From positions 62,001 to 126,000 of the forward strand of contig JAGYXB010000607.1 of assembly GCA_022495005.1 (NCBI GenBank): a stretch of 64,000 bases of DNA, written 5' to 3'. A model generated the notes under the pieces. It saw nothing but the letters and a program-made list of their open reading frames with translations. It did no database searches and was not told the DNA's origin. Origin of the DNA: Rhyacophila brunnea (lineage: Eukaryota > Arthropoda > Insecta > Trichoptera > Rhyacophilidae). Position numbers and translations under genes: made by a program. This document shows positions 10,850-24,270 of this stretch, piece after piece. How positions within the stretch are numbered: the stretch's first letter is position 1; each line of letters begins with the position of its first letter.

Positions 10850-13800
10850 TCATTTCTATCAAGCTTATCGAAACATTGTGTAATTCTTAGAATAGCATTG
10901 CAATTAAACAAAAAATTGGTCGAAATGACGACCAAAAGAAATTTACTCAGAAAATATAACGTTAGTACAGTTAACAGATCGTTGTGATTATTTTGTAATT
11001 ATAAAATAGTGGATTATTTTAATTGACGTATATTATACCCAGTTATAATTACTTACTCGGCAAGTATAAGCCGGCGCTAATCTAAATGCATAAATAATTA
11101 AACATTTTTTACAGTTACCTATCTATACCTACGTATGTAAATATAAAACAATTTTGAGTTGTTTGGTTTTATTTATAAATACTACTTAATTGAATTTGTC
11201 AAATAATAAAACTATCCGGGAAAACCCAACATTTGAAGTTCCGCCATTGGTCACACTCTCCAATTTGTTAGTCACATAATATAGCACTTTTAAAGTAGGT
11301 AGGTATAACAACCTCGGAGGATATTATGTATGCGCTCTCTCCGGATTGACATATCAAGTCAAAAGGGACTCGAATGTTTCCACTAATGCAGCGTGGTGCG
11401 AGACGGGTGGAACCGAATCATAAAGAACGCTGATGCCCCACGGCAAAATCATCCAGATCATGATCCCAAGTCAAAAGACCTCAACGGCGAGTAAGTAACT
11501 AAGATACGCGCCTAAGTTTATGAGGCCAATTTTGATGACGTAAGTTCAGTGAGAAAACGCTTAAGTAGAAGATAGAAAGAATATGTGACGTGTTTCTTAA
11601 TATTATTATTCTTGTTAAAACGACTGCTTAACGTCGATAACTCTGCATTACGCTCTTAGTGCGATACATTGACAGAATATTGTTTTTGACACTATAATAT
11701 TCGCGTTATGCCTTACTTACTTACGTCTTGTATGCAGAATGGTTGCTGACATTTATAAACTTTATAATAAGATTATTCTTCATAAACATTTACAATAACA
11801 AAGACTTAATAATAGTAATTTTATAGTATAGCAATTCAAAATTATATTGCGATCTTGTGATATTGTTAATATATTTTAGTGCCATTGTTACAGTCTTAAA
11901 TATGAATTAAGTTAGATTCGGCGAAAAAGTCTTGTGAATTTTCACCTGTGTGCGAATTAAAAAGGTGTTAGCCATTATATTCGGGCTTAGTTTGCGGTAG
12001 ATATGATAATTTTGTTGATTGTATTAAAATGTGATATTATTTATTATAAACGTCATTAGCCATTGTCATAATGAGAAAAGAAAACTTAATGAATCGGTTT
12101 AATACACCTGATTGCTGAAACTAGCTGAATTGAAATAAAATACGAACCATTAACAATTACCACTAAAGATTTGCTTTGATTATATTTTAATAGTTTTTTT
12201 ATAATATTTATTAATGTCTACTTTTTGAGGATTGCATTGATAATCATTACAAGAGGCTACGACAAAAAGATTAATTGCATATTGTGTACAACAAATCGAG
12301 AAATGACAGAATTTAACAAAATATGAAATAGTGCCATATTAAAATTAACCAAAGTTTCTTCTGAACAAAACTATAACCTTTTAATCTTTATTTATAGTTT
12401 TTCATAGAATTAGTATATTTAAATTCATGCCTTTAATCTGTAATATTCAAAATGCATGCTAAAAATACCATGTATGACATAGAGAACTAATATCTATGTT
12501 CTGAAATAAATACACTACGATCGACTCTTTAAAATATGTCTGTAAAGACTTTTGCAGGTCTTTGGTCAGAATATAGACAGAAGGAAAAACAATAATTTGG
12601 AAAGGCTGATCGTCAGCAGATTATCAAGGGTCTATGCAGAAGAGGGATGGCTCGACCAACTTAAATACTACATGTCCCTCAATAAGGTAATCTAAAAGGT
12701 TATCTGCGACATTTGAGTATTTGAGCTGACGGAACAAATCTAAAAATTGTATTATAAAATGGAAGAAAGAATTTAAAAGTCTTTTTATTACAGATTCATG
12801 TTAATATCCATGAAATATACCTATTGTATATTTATTAATATTTAACAAAAAATATGCTTGGTATATTCATAAAGTCATTTTAAAAAGGCATATTTATCAC
12901 AATAAACTGTTAAATAAAATATATAATTTTGACCTCGGAAGCATACATATTGAAAAAATATTGGAGCCGGGTGGGACTAAAATATGATCTGCCATATTTA
13001 TGAAGTATTCTGAATTATGTATTGTCAATAACGAATATAACATTATTATTTTGCATATGAACTATTCAACGAATTAAAAAAATACTTTAATTAATTATAA
13101 AATAATATAACGTAAATTTAAAAAACTTTGTTCATGACGATTGTATGTTTAATACTAAAATATTTACAAAATTTGGAACCACCGCAGAAATATATTATAA
13201 TATGTTAAATTGCGTCGGAATTTTCTACAACCACGTATCTTAAAAATCACAACTTTACAGGAGAGACAAAAATAACTTTATTCTCTCAGTTTTCAATTCA
13301 AAAATAAAATTTCTTCTGTGATAAATCCATTTATTATAGTTGCAACTTTAAACTGAATCATTCCACAGTATTACTGCAGTAAATAAGTACCTATCTTTAG
13401 TTGCGAGAAAAAACTTCAATACAAAGATACTGAGATCAGTTTTCTGTGTACTTACTAAAAAAAACGTATCTCAAGATATGAGTTTATAATATTTATAAAG
13501 TCTTTTATTGTGATATGATTTTTTTTCTAATTTCTTAAATTATTATGTTATTCAGTATATTTTTTAAGGAACGTGTTTGTGGAATATGTGCGCATTTTTT
13601 AACCAAGTTACTCTAATTTGACAAAAAATGAGATAAGTACGTGTTTGTGGAAAAATACCGACGATTAATGTTACATTCTTAAATCTTGTACATTAATCGT
13701 TGAATAAAAACAAGATTAATAAAATACTTACTTTGTAAAAAGTTGTTAATTGTATCGTTGATAGAAAGAAATGGATATCGCCTTACCTGTAACAAAAAAA

Positions 13801-14937
13801 AACAGGAATATTAGTAATTCAGTATTTTTTTTATTTTTAAATATTCCACTGATCATAAGACAATTATTTCGAAATCGTCGAGACTCTTCAATTTTATTTA
13901 TTAGTTAGTGCCTATAGATTAAATTTATAAGTAGTGTACGTAATTACCTACATACACCAGAAATAAATGCCAAAATTCATACGAAAATAAATACCACGAT
14001 CTTTATGTACCTAGATACAGCTTGACCCATCCTTCGCTTAAAGTTTTATCGCGTTATGGTGATGTCAGAGTAATCAATATTACAGTAATTGGCTTAACCT
14101 CATCTTAAATCGATGGTTACTTAAGTCTTAAGAGAGTTAAGTTTAAAGTACTTAATGTTCATCGACAGAGCTGTCACTTTCGGAATTACTCTCAACTGTC
14201 AAACAGGATGGGTATCTCAAAAAGGTCAGAGACAGAATAATTATTTTTGTTTTGTAAGTAATAAAATGTTACGTAACTTATGATGTAATAGACGATAATC
14301 ACAATATTGCCGCTATTAATATGTTTATTAACAATGCAATATATGCACTAAAAAAACAACATTGAAGAAATGATTGACACTTTTCTAATTAAAAGATATA
14401 TGTAATATATTAATCTGATAATGGGTATTAGAGATATACAAGATTAGCAATAGGTGTATGCGAAAATATACAGATGTTTTGTACTTATTATAAAAAAAAT
14501 ATCTATTGTATATTGCTGTCAGTTTAATGGTTTAATGGTATAAAAGTTAGGCAAGCATTTTTTTGTTAATTAAGATAGTTTCTAAAATTATTTATATAAT
14601 TACTAGGTGCATGTTTACTTTAATTGAAGTTTGACGGTGCCTTTTTTAGTTAAAAGCAGGTACGTCTAATTAATGTATATATGTATAGAACTACTACTGA
14701 CGGATTTGCCTTACGGTAGCTGGTCTTGGCACCTTACGAAGGCTCAGATTAACCATATACCTACTGAGTTTCGAGGAGATATTTGCAGTGGATACTGGGT
14801 ATGATGACTTTAGGAGTAATGAGGAATCAAGAAGGTGGACTGTGCAACCTCTCGACTATATAATCTAATAACGCTATCATTATTGTTATCAGATATTAAA
14901 TTTGAATGTTCGATTCGATGTTTTACCTAACCTAACT
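10850..14937. other. No recognisable gene; about 4.1 kb AT-rich
   Basis: I find no supportable coding frame. About 11290-11530 is less AT-rich and may be an unrecognised element relic. At 13672-13725 there is a copy of the tail motif ATTCTTAAATCTTGT...ATCGTTGAATAAAAA shared by the SINE-like family described at 43952-44510. Confidence 0.4.
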
Positions 14938-15118
14938 TAACAAATAATCCAGTATATCGGCAAAATTTGTTTGCCTCTAGCTTCCTGTAAACAGTGTAAA
15001 TCGACAAGAACCGTGTTTTATTTAGACATGAATTTTATTTCAGTATATAATATGTCCGATACATTTCACGGTGAAGTGTGATACGGCGAAATGCTTACAT
15101 ACAAAATTCCGGACACGG
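14938..15118 (+). repeat. Repeat family 'P', copy 2
   Basis: It carries CAAATAATCCAGTATATCGG, GCTTCCTGTAAA, TTTTATTTAGACATGAATTT, CATTTCACGGTGAAGTGTG and TTCCGGACACGG in the same order as copy 1, with an internal deletion around the TCAGTACTATACG block. CCTAACCTAAC precedes it, as at copy 3, and so probably belongs to the repeat rather than to telomeric DNA. Confidence 0.8.
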
Positions 15119-15659
15119 GTATTTCATATTGATACCGGTTTCAAAATCCGAATTCATTAAAAATTTCCATACAGCACCCTTATTATTTTTGTTTAAGCGC
15201 CATCAACTTTTGTCACAAAATTAAAGAAACTTCTATCCAGAATCCGAAGTTGAGAGAGTGCATTATTTGATGTTGCCAAATTCTATCTAAAACCAAAACT
15301 AATAACTTTCCGTCCAAACAAATATATGGTGGATTTTTTTGTTATTATTTTACTTTTATCATTTTATCTAGGCTCTAGAGTGACATAATTACTCACAAGA
15401 GATTCAGATAATATCCAATATGCAATATATCCCTAATGTGTGGATGAAAATGAATTTGAAAATTTATTAATAAAACATTGATATCATTATTTCTCAAATT
15501 GATATTCTTTGCAAATAAACAACTCCCAAATACTACTATCGTAAGTATGTATAATTATCACATACGATAAGTAAAATTAGCGACTTTATTAGCTTCCATA
15601 TTACACCAGAATGAGAAAAGAGTACCAATACGTTATATTATGTACAGTTTGGTTGTGAC

Positions 15660-16393
15660 TAGGGAATCCAATCCCGAGCCAAAATTCTGATCCCAGGATT
15701 TCGGGATTACAATTTGACAATCCTGGGATCCCGGGACGCATTTTTTCCATAGTTTCCATATATTTTTTTTTATATTTACAAATAACATTGATAAAATCGG
15801 TCAAAAATAAATCTATTTATACTATTTAAGACATTTTTATTGTTGATATTGTGTACGTTCAATCTTGAAAATACATAAGTTTAATGGAGTAAATAATATA
15901 GTAATATAAATAATAATGTTAATTTAATATGAGATTGCTGTTTCTGATAGTAAAGACTTAATAAATGGGTTAGCGAGATTTAAAATAGTAAAGCAAATCA
16001 TGGTGTACTTATGGCCTTTCCGCTTCATAAATCTAATTAGTCAGTCAAATATGAAACTGCCGTAAAACGTATGAGATCATGGTGGAATTACTTTGTTTGT
16101 AGTGGGAAGCATTGTTTTTTTCCAATCTTTCTCATTTTTATTAATTTATGTGAAAAAATAAAATGAATCGGCAACTTACATATGGATATAAATCAAACTT
16201 CATTCAAACTCAGCTTATTTCTAATTTAGTTATTTGTTATTAAAAGTAATTTTTCTGTCATATTTTCATTTTTATTTTATTTTCCATAAAAATTGATAAA
16301 AAAATCAATCCCGAAATTTTCGGGATTATGTTTACCAATCCCGGGATTCATAGGTATCGAAAATAGCTCGGGATCCCGGGATTGGAATCTCTA
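15660..16393. mobile_element. Non-autonomous hAT element, 734 bp, with 8-bp TSD
   Basis: The termini TAGGGAATCCAATCCC and, reverse-complemented from the right, TAGAGATTCCAATCCC are inverted. GTTGTGAC is duplicated exactly at 15652-15659 and 16394-16401. Near both ends there are further inner inverted GGGATCCCGGG and TCGGGATT motifs. No transposase frame is visible. Confidence 0.9.
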
Positions 16394-16401
16394 GTTGTGA
16401 C

Positions 16402-17000
16402 CACTGTCAAATGTCATCACGTGTCCAAAGTATCCCGGGTACCCCTTATTATTAAAAAAATATTTTAGATATTTACAATAATACGAGACACACTTAACGC
16501 TACGAGACACACAGAATATAATTATTACAGTTTGTGGTAAAATAATAATTATTGTATATTTTTTTTGCATACACGAATTATTAAAATCATGAAACTGCCC
16601 ACAGAGGAATAAAGAAGATTCAGAAATAAGTACCTAGAGCGCAGTTGTATAAAGCTGACGTTATGATAATTATATAGCATATTGTCAATAATGCTATATT
16701 AATAATATCATTCCATTATCGTTTAAATGTATTTTATAGTACCATACGATTTGAACTGAAGTTCTCATTGCGTAAACTTAATAATGTTGAATTGAGTGAC
16801 AGTAGTCTAGCTCAGTGGTGTCCAATTTTATTGGATATATCCATTACGATAGATTTTTAGAAAAATAACCACAATCATTTCAAATCAATTAAAATGCCAC
16901 CATACACTCAAAGAAATGTATAGAATTATTAGGTAAGTATATAAAAAAGGTTTATCTCAGAACACGTATTTCTTTTTAAAATACGTCAATGTATAATATA
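16402..17000. other. No recognisable gene; may include the end of the adjacent mariner relic
   Basis: AT-rich. The stretch after about 16930 (ATTATTAGGTAAG) partly mirrors sequence near 17920-17935 (AATCCTAATAAT). These could be the decayed inverted ends of the transposase relic between them, but the match is too weak to assert. Confidence 0.3.
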
Positions 17001-17775
17001 TGGTTATCAAATAAGGGATATATATTTTAGAGATATATCTCAATAAGTTGATTATGTCATAAGCTGTATGAAATATTGTTACACCATCTTGTTGGAACCA
17101 CATTTCGTCCAGATAATAATCATGACAGAAAAAACAGTAGGTAATGATGTTTCTGTAGCGTTCTCCATTTTCATTTTCAAAAAAATACGGTCCAATTATA
17201 CTTTCAGACCATAAATCACGCCGAACGGTTAATTGTTTTTAGATGTAAAGGTGTTTCAAGAATGGCATGTGGGTTTTCATTACTCCAAAATCCGACAATT
17301 TTGCTTATTTATGAAACGATTAAACCAAAAATGAGCTTCATCACTGAACATGATTTTTTTCATAAAATAGGTAATGGATATGTTTCAAGTTGCTCTAAAG
17401 CCCAATCACTAAAATTTCAACAAACTAAATGGTCATTTGGTTTATGTTCTTGTGTTAACTGTATTTTATACGCCTTCAAATAATGTAAATCTTTATGAAG
17501 AATATTCCATATAGTGTCATAAGAAAGTCCAAGTTCTTGAGAACGATGTGTAATAATTGATGGTCCTGGATTTGCATCCGCACTTTGATTCACAATATCG
17601 ATATTTTCAGCAATAAGTTTCCGTTTTTGATGGGTTGGATTCTTAACATCACAAACATTACCATGTGACTAGAAATTTCCAATTAATTCACGAATAGTAA
17701 GCTCTGGAGGTAGATTATTTTGACCATAAATTTCACGTACTGTCTTAAACGTCGCTCTAATAGATTCATTGTTGT
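17001..17775 (-). pseudogene. Mariner/IS630-superfamily transposase, decayed
   Basis: Read on the minus strand with frame changes, the peptide blocks come in the order of a known insect transposase type. An N-terminal helix-turn-helix region (IRATFKTVREIYG...) comes first, then NPTHQKRKLIAENIDIVNQS. A second helix-turn-helix-like block (RSQELGLSYDTIWNILHKDL) and QLTQEHKPNDH follow. Then come the catalytic-domain blocks: a degenerate SDEAHF motif, NENPHAILETPLH, and WFQQDG (near 17085-17100), which contains the second acidic position. Several stops and frameshifts are present and the third acidic residue region is missing or unrecognisable. It is inactive and old. Termini are not clear. Confidence 0.8.
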
Positions 17776-19002
17776 GTTAATGAATTTTAACAATTTATAT
17801 ACACTGTAGAGCTGTGTATCTTATGATGATTTGTCAAATAATACTGAACACAAATGTCAATTTTGGTGCGAATCAGAAAAAAATGCCTACTATGACGTTT
17901 TAAAAATCTATAATACTAATTTGATAATCCTAATAATGTAACTAGTCGCACATTAAGTCTATTTGTACAATGGATATCAAAGAAACACCGACATTTTTAC
18001 GTTATTCCCCCTGATGTATCTGTTGTATCTGATGTTGCTTGGATAAGCCTTAATTTTTTTTAACTATTCCAAAGCGTCTTCAAATCGCTCTGCGCAGTGA
18101 CTTGGACATTAGATGGACGTCTAGACGTTTAGCTAGACTATAATTTTTTTTTATTCTTTGGATTCACCTCTATCAGATGATTAATAGGTGTACAATAATA
18201 TTATCTACAATCAATGAATGTAGTTATTACGAGTTTCCAAATCAATGTACAGTTACCATCGTACATAGCACATCGCTATGACGTGTGAACCGATATATTA
18301 TTATTCTAACCAGACGAGAACCAGTTTTATTTTTGTTTGGAATTCGCGCTGCTCTTCAGTGAAAACGGCTAACTCAGGCGCTTCTGCATTCATATACATA
18401 TGAAGGCATCAATCGTATTTTGGTATTAGATTCAAAATGTAACTTCTCTAAACTTGTTCACTGTGACAGAAGAGTGTGTAATAATCTCGAGCCTATTTTC
18501 AATAAATTGAAAATCAATTTTATGACCGCGTACAATTGTCATATAAATGTGGAATGTAAAATAAATATGTTTGATCGGATTCCGACTATAAATTAACTTC
18601 ATATGAAAAACCTATTATCAATTACCTACCACTCCATCCTTGAATAGAAATCACGTCGAGTTTTCAGCCTTAATAATTATTGTAATTTTACAATAAACCT
18701 TAGTGTGTCAGTACGTCCTATCAAAATAGATTATATTATACTCCACATGAATTCCAACAACAAAGAATAATGTCCACACTGCAAACATCGGTTACATGAT
18801 TCGACTGTTACATGTAAATAGTACGAAAACATTTCACCGTCACACAGTTTACCGTGAGCTTTCTTATCAGAAAGTTATGACCGTATACTATACGGCCTAC
18901 AATTTGATTAGATTTAATATGAACATTAATTCAATTTTCGTGGCTGATTATGGGAAAATTCATGAATTAAAAAATGAAAACGTAATCTAACCCAACCTAA
19001 CC
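17776..19002. other. No recognisable gene
   Basis: AT-rich. A short CCCAACCTAACCTAAC run at 18989-19004 leads into repeat family P. No motif was recognised in the small open frame 18796-18990. Confidence 0.4.
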
Positions 19003-19212
19003 TAACAAATAATCCAGTATATCGGCTATTTTCAAAATTTGTTTGTCCCTGGCTTCCTGCAAACCGACAAGAACCGTGTTTTATTTAGACATGAATTTCA
19101 TCTCAGTACTATACGATCCAACGAGGTTCGACGGTCTTTAATATATGACCATATAACATTTCACGGTGAAGTGTGATACGGCGAACAGCATACGTATACA
19201 TTTCCGGACACG
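19003..19212 (+). repeat. Repeat family 'P', copy 3
   Basis: It shows the full block order from AAATAATCCAGTATATCGGC to TTTCCGGACACGGG, with TCAGTACTATACG and ACGGTCTTTAATAT present. Confidence 0.85.
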
Positions 19213-19254
19213 GGATACCTATATATTATATATTGCCATATATTATATTGTTTT

Positions 19255-19385
19255 CCCCTGGCTTCCTGTAAACCGACACGAACCGTGAGTTATGAATTTT
19301 ATGTCAGTACTATACGACCTAAAGAGGTTGGACGGTCTTTAATATGCGGCCATATATTTCCGATACAACATTTCACGATGAATAC
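19255..19385 (+). repeat. Repeat family 'P', copy 4 (partial, tandem to copy 3)
   Basis: It starts at CCCTGGCTTCCTGTAAACCG and runs to CATTTCACGATGAA, so both ends are missing. It lies only about 40 bp after copy 3 in the same orientation, which suggests a local duplication. Confidence 0.8.
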
Positions 19386-20693
19386 GGTAAACATCTTCCT
19401 ACATTGCCACGTCGTGGCTTATTTAGTACCAAACAATAACTCTTTTTCTTTCTTTCGTTTATCAATCTTTTTTGACTACTCATAAGAAAAAAATATCTTT
19501 TTTTTGATTCACTGATATTTCAGAATAACCTCCCACTTACCACCCCGTAAATAATAGTGGGCGAGTGGCTGATAATTAACCCTCTTAAAAATAACTGTTA
19601 ATAAAACATTACATTTTAATTTTAATATCTATATATCGCATACGCCTCGATAGCGGAAATAGTGACTTACTTTTAAACCGTATACCTATGTAATTCATTT
19701 ATCATATTATACTTGGTATTGTATGATTTTTATGATAATTTTTCAATTATATGTTCAGTAGATTTGTGATAAAAATGTGTAATGATTAATATGGCTTCGA
19801 ATGATTCATTATTGTTTTTAAACATTCTGTTATCATTCTTTAAATTCAATTTATATTATCAGTGCGCTTTCTAAAAATGTTTTCTTACTAGATGACCGAT
19901 TACTTATTTGCACAATAAGCATCGTTAAGCACATTAAGAATGTACTTAAAGTAGATTCAATATCATGATATCTATTTTTAAAATAAACACATTTATAAAT
20001 ATGATAAATTATAAATAAACTACTTTTTTAATAAAAGTTTTTAAGAAAAGTGTTCTTAATAAAATACGCGGAGAACACGTTCGACTAACATTTACTATTT
20101 TAAAGATTATTCACTTAATTCACGCCCTATGTTATAGTTGTCGGTCTATAGATCATTAATATTATATTTACGTATTTACCTCCATACCTATTTTAACAAT
20201 GATAAATTCAATTTCTTTTGAACTTCTATTGTTATTTTAGAAATATAGATCACCCGTACGAACTATAACCAATATTATAATATATATGATCTGTAAAAAA
20301 ATATTTATAAATCTATTTAGAATCTAGAATAATAATTAAAGGTGACAAAAGGTACCTACATAAGAGTTAGGTGGTCCCTTTATCAATAACAGACATATAT
20401 TTTAACAATCAGAGAGTTTTAAATGTAAAACGTCTTTGTAGTATTATAACTATATTATTATTAAATTTAATATATATTTATTAATTATATTTTAACTATT
20501 TTTTTATTCAACGAACATTCTTAAATCATCTGGATTATTCGTTGAATACGAAAATAGTTTATTAAATTATTAACAAGTGCAAGTACGTTATAACTAAAAT
20601 ATGGAGAGATCCTGAGACTGGTTAGTAATTAAGGTAATATTAATACCTTGATATAAAATACAAAAACCGACTTCCAAAAATTAACGCGAAGAA
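19386..20693. other. No recognisable gene; contains one shared tail motif
   Basis: AT-rich. At 20500-20570 the motif TTATTCAACGAA, then ATTCTTAAATC and ATTATTCGTTGAATA occurs. It is a degenerate, partly inverted version of the tail described at 43952-44510. Confidence 0.4.
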
Positions 20694-20971
20694 ATTCTAT
20701 ACACAAGACCGCTATTGGCAACAATTCAGGGTAGCTTTTAATATTTTTGTATCGAAGTATTAGCAATTACAATAAGTTAGAATAATTACAATAAGTTAGT
20801 TGTAATTATTACAATAAGTCCAATGTTTTAACAAAACCTCTTGGCTGTGCTAAATTTTAAAGCGAGATGGATAGTTTTGACAGTTTAGACGGCCAATTTA
20901 TTGTAACAATTATAATACTTCGATATAACCATATGAAAAACTAGCCTCGATAGCAGTCTTGTGTATAGAAT
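20694..20971. mobile_element. MITE with 16-bp perfect inverted ends
   Basis: ATTCTATACACAAGAC occurs at 20694-20709 and, inverted, at 20956-20971. The inner positions CGCTAT and TGCTAT extend the match. The interior contains a tandem ATTACAATAAGTTAG and CCTCTTGGCTGTG, and is related to 3720-3840. The duplication and superfamily are not resolved. Confidence 0.7.
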
Positions 20972-21723
20972 AAATGCGCTGGGAGTATTACATTTTCATC
21001 GCAATTTGAACGCAATTATATACGGTGCAATACTTAGGTATTAAAGCACATGGGCGCGAATTCAAGGGGCGCGGATTCGAAACCCGCTGGACACCGAATT
21101 TTTTTCCTAATCGAAATATATTTATTTATTTCATTCCTTGATAAAAAAAATGTAGAATAGTTAATGTAGTACCTAATTCTTTCGAAAGTATTGTTTCAAT
21201 AAATATAGCGTCTGGTATTCTTAAAATAAATGTCGGAAAGGATCTTAGAGTAAAGGTAACATAATATTAAAGAAAATAAATATTACCTCTTGAGTTGATG
21301 CAACCTCCTATTACTGTACGATACCCCGAAGTGCGAATTGCAAAATGGAGTTATTTGAAATAATGCTTCGCTTATTTTGATATTATTTCATGTTCTAATG
21401 GAGTTTATGTCTTGCACGATCAGATTTAAGACTTCCGCAAATATCCTCTGGCATATCAGCTCAAAGCTTGGTTCAAAGGCCACTTGACTGTATGATCATT
21501 AAAATATTACAAATATCTTCCATAGTAGCCTACAGTGCTGTTACCGTTTCAAATCAAATTTTATATAACGTTTTATGTAAAAGGTTAAACTCAATATTAG
21601 GGCGTTGTACCAGAGAAGTAAATTTCTAAACACAAGAAAATCTTAATTGAAGACGTCATGTTCACATGCTCAATATAGGTATCCTTGAACCCATAGTAAG
21701 GATTTTTTTAATAGTTTGACCAA
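20972..21723. other. No gene; contains a tRNA-like segment
   Basis: At about 21045-21115 a tRNA-like stretch with GGATTCGAAACCCGC (B-box-like) sits before a T-rich run. It lacks a pairing acceptor stem, so I read it as a SINE head and not a tRNA gene. The rest shows nothing. Confidence 0.45.
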
Positions 21724-21838
21724 GCCGTGTCCGAAAACCTATACTTACGTATAAAGTTGGCCGTAGTTCATCGAGAGTTATTGTATCGGAAATATATGGC
21801 CGTATAGTATTGATATCAAATTCATGTTTAATAAAAAC
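21724..21838 (-). repeat. Repeat family 'P', copy 5 (minus strand, partial)
   Basis: On the plus strand it begins CCGTGTCCGAAAA and ends AATTCATGTTTAATAAAA. This is the reverse complement of the second half of the family. The CATTTCACGGTGAAG block has been altered to an unrelated sequence of similar length. Confidence 0.7.
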
Positions 21839-21914
21839 TACCGGAATACAAGGGAAAGACAGAAGAAAATAGATAGATAATAAAATTAGAAAAAAAACAA
21901 TCAAACCATTTTTT

Positions 21915-22150
21915 ACGATGTTCGATCCTAAGAAAATCACATGGCTCCACGTAGTAGAAGTTGTATTAACAGATTTTTATTTTTATGGGAAATGCATGTT
22001 AGCGAATTGCTCAACATATTAGGTTCCTATGGGTAGAAACACACATAGATAATTTTAAAATATCATGTGAATTTGCCAGACCTGGGAATCTAACGCAGAA
22101 CCCACGTCATTATAAGACTGATGCGTAATTACTCGGCCATCGTGGGACTG
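21915..22150 (-). mobile_element. tRNA-derived SINE copy
   Basis: On the minus strand it starts ACGATGGCCGAGTAATTACG (A-box-like), followed by a B-box-like GCGTTAGATTCCCAGGTCTG. The body GCTAACATGCATTTCCCATA leads to the 3' end near CTTAGGATCGAACATCG. It is the same family as 5890, 36004 and 38165. Confidence 0.75.
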
Positions 22151-22366
22151 TGTCATATTGTATATATTTATATGAAATTCTGGCAGGTACTCAATACAAG
22201 GTACAAATATCTGATAATAATTACAGCACTGTTATAAATTCAAATTAATGTTTATATTGAATCTAATAAAATTATAACATTACCGTTTGCATTGCTTCAC
22301 GAACATTTTTTGATCTCATGCTATATAGCCATCTCTTTCCGGTAAGACAGATCACAGTAAACTATG

Positions 22367-22540
22367 TGCGCCGGCTAGCCAGTAGCGATTTGCCTGCGCG
22401 GTATAGTTTGTGCACACTTTTACAGCGCTTTTCGGTTTGCACGAGCTACAGTTTTCCCGTCCATACACACGAGCTTCCCGATACAAACCGGTTTGCGCAG
22501 GTAAGCTTGTGGTAAAGCATGAACGTCTAGCCGGCGCTTA
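22367..22540. repeat. Candidate short inverted-repeat element
   Basis: GCGCCGGCTAG near 22369 is repeated inverted as CTAGCCGGCGC near 22528. Between them lies unusually GC-rich sequence for this window. No flanking duplication is convincing. Confidence 0.4.
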
Positions 22541-23640
22541 ATACAGTGAAACTTTATATGTATAATTTACAATATGTAACCTGAGCAAGTAGCTAACATC
22601 CAATTATCCTAATACAAACGGGTAAGAAAACTTTTTGTGAAGCAGTTAAATTTAAAATCGGATTGTAAAGTCAATAAAAAAACTACTTCTTACTTAGACA
22701 CTAATTCAGTAGGTACTTACATAAATAATTTTATAATTTAGAATTTAGATGAAGCGTTCGATTACGTTATTTTATTTCTGGATTTTAAATCGAAACAACG
22801 GAGAAATTGAAATTCAGTTCCGATTAATCAAATCTCAAATGATTATGGTTGTCATACTCAAACATGTATATTGTATATACGTAGTCATGTGGGCATATCT
22901 TTTTGTTTTCAGAGAATTTTTTTATGACAATCAATTCTCCATTATGAATTAGTGTTTTGTTATTTAAGTAAGGAGGTGTAAATTTTGCAATGTGAGATAC
23001 CGTAGGTGTATTCTTTATTGGCCGATCACGTAGTGAAATTGTAAAGTGATTCATGTATTAATAATTAATATATTGGCGCGAGAAAGTTATTTTACTTTAT
23101 TTATTGGTTTAACTGGCATTTAAATAATCATGGGAAATAAACTTTGGGAAATTTAATGTCACGTAAAAAAACTAAATTACTATTTCCGCATTACAGCGTA
23201 AAATAATATCTCCCTGCAAAAATCTATTAACTCCATTTGAAACCACTATATCGTTTTTGAAACTTTTCAAATGAATCAATCCATTAACTCTCATTATATA
23301 GTTACAATAATTATCTGACGAGACATATTATTTAAGTCATAAAAAAAGAAAATATAATGGTTAGTTTGTCGTAAATTTCTATGTATACACGTATATTGTA
23401 TTATTCAGGGTTTAATGGATTTTCGTAGTAAGAGGACTCTAAGACCACTGAATTGTAAGTTACGACAGTAGTGCTAGTTATTTAATATTTTCGAAAAAAT
23501 TGAGGTAACCTGTTTGCAGTAAAAATTGAGATTTTCGATTGTATAAAATCAATTTTGTATTTCAATATGAAAAATCATCATTTTTTACTGTTTACCATAT
23601 TGCACTCAAATCATGAACAATAACTATCACTACGATTGAA
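22541..23640. other. No recognisable gene
   Basis: AT-rich. Overlapping open frames 22749-22952 (+) and 22824-23054 (-) carry no motif I can name. Confidence 0.4.
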
Positions 23641-24270
23641 ATTTATTCAATTCAATTCAATTCATTTATTTTACATATTGTGGAAATTACAAATTATAAG
23701 TTTAAAACGTTCACAACATGACATTTAGAAAGAAAACTATTATTAAAACAATATTAGGTACATAACAAAAGAGATAGATCAGTATTAAGTTATTCTACAG
23801 TATAAATGTGTAAATACAAAAAATTATAAAGATACAAGGAAGTATACCGGATTAGTTAAGCAGGCCCTATTTTAAGAATTTATAAAATAACGTCCACCTA
23901 TACTCATCTTCAGAGTAGTATATGAAATATATCAACATCCGAAGCGATTTGGTTGAACAGAGTTATTGCCCTCCCAATTGGCATCACCAATGGCAGGTTA
24001 GTTCTGCTCCTCGGGAGAACAAACAACTGATGCTCCCGATTTCTAAGATAGTTATCAGGGACACACAAGCCAATACTACCAAGAATGGCAGAGTTCTCAT
24101 TCACACCACGTATACGTCGAAAAAAATACGTGGCCAAATATTGATATCTTCTAGCACTTAAACTACAGTTTGTTACCATACCTAAGAGAAAGTCAGTTGG
24201 ATAAAGCCACGAATAGTATCCATAATATAACCTCAAATAAAGGAGTCTCAAGCCTAGCGCCATGTCACGG
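23641..24270 (-). pseudogene. Jockey/CR1-type LINE 3' end, 5'-truncated
   Basis: The minus-strand open frame 24263-23910 (117 residues) contains RRYQYLATYFFRRIRG, then CVPDNYLRNRE, LPRSRTNLPLVMPIGRAI and LFNQIASDVDIF. This order is typical of the C-terminal domain after the reverse transcriptase in Jockey/CR1-like non-LTR elements. About 240 bp of 3' UTR follows, with a TTCACAACATGACATTTA block on the plus strand. It ends in a short (GAATT)n tail at about 23642-23665. The reverse transcriptase core is missing. A second, more decayed 3' end of the same family lies at 46610-46960. Confidence 0.75.

Noticed and set aside
18989..19004. Interstitial insect telomere repeat (CCTAA)n
   Set aside because: Only two to three units. 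The same CCTAACCTAAC precedes another copy of repeat family P at 14.93 kb, so it is more likely part of that repeat.
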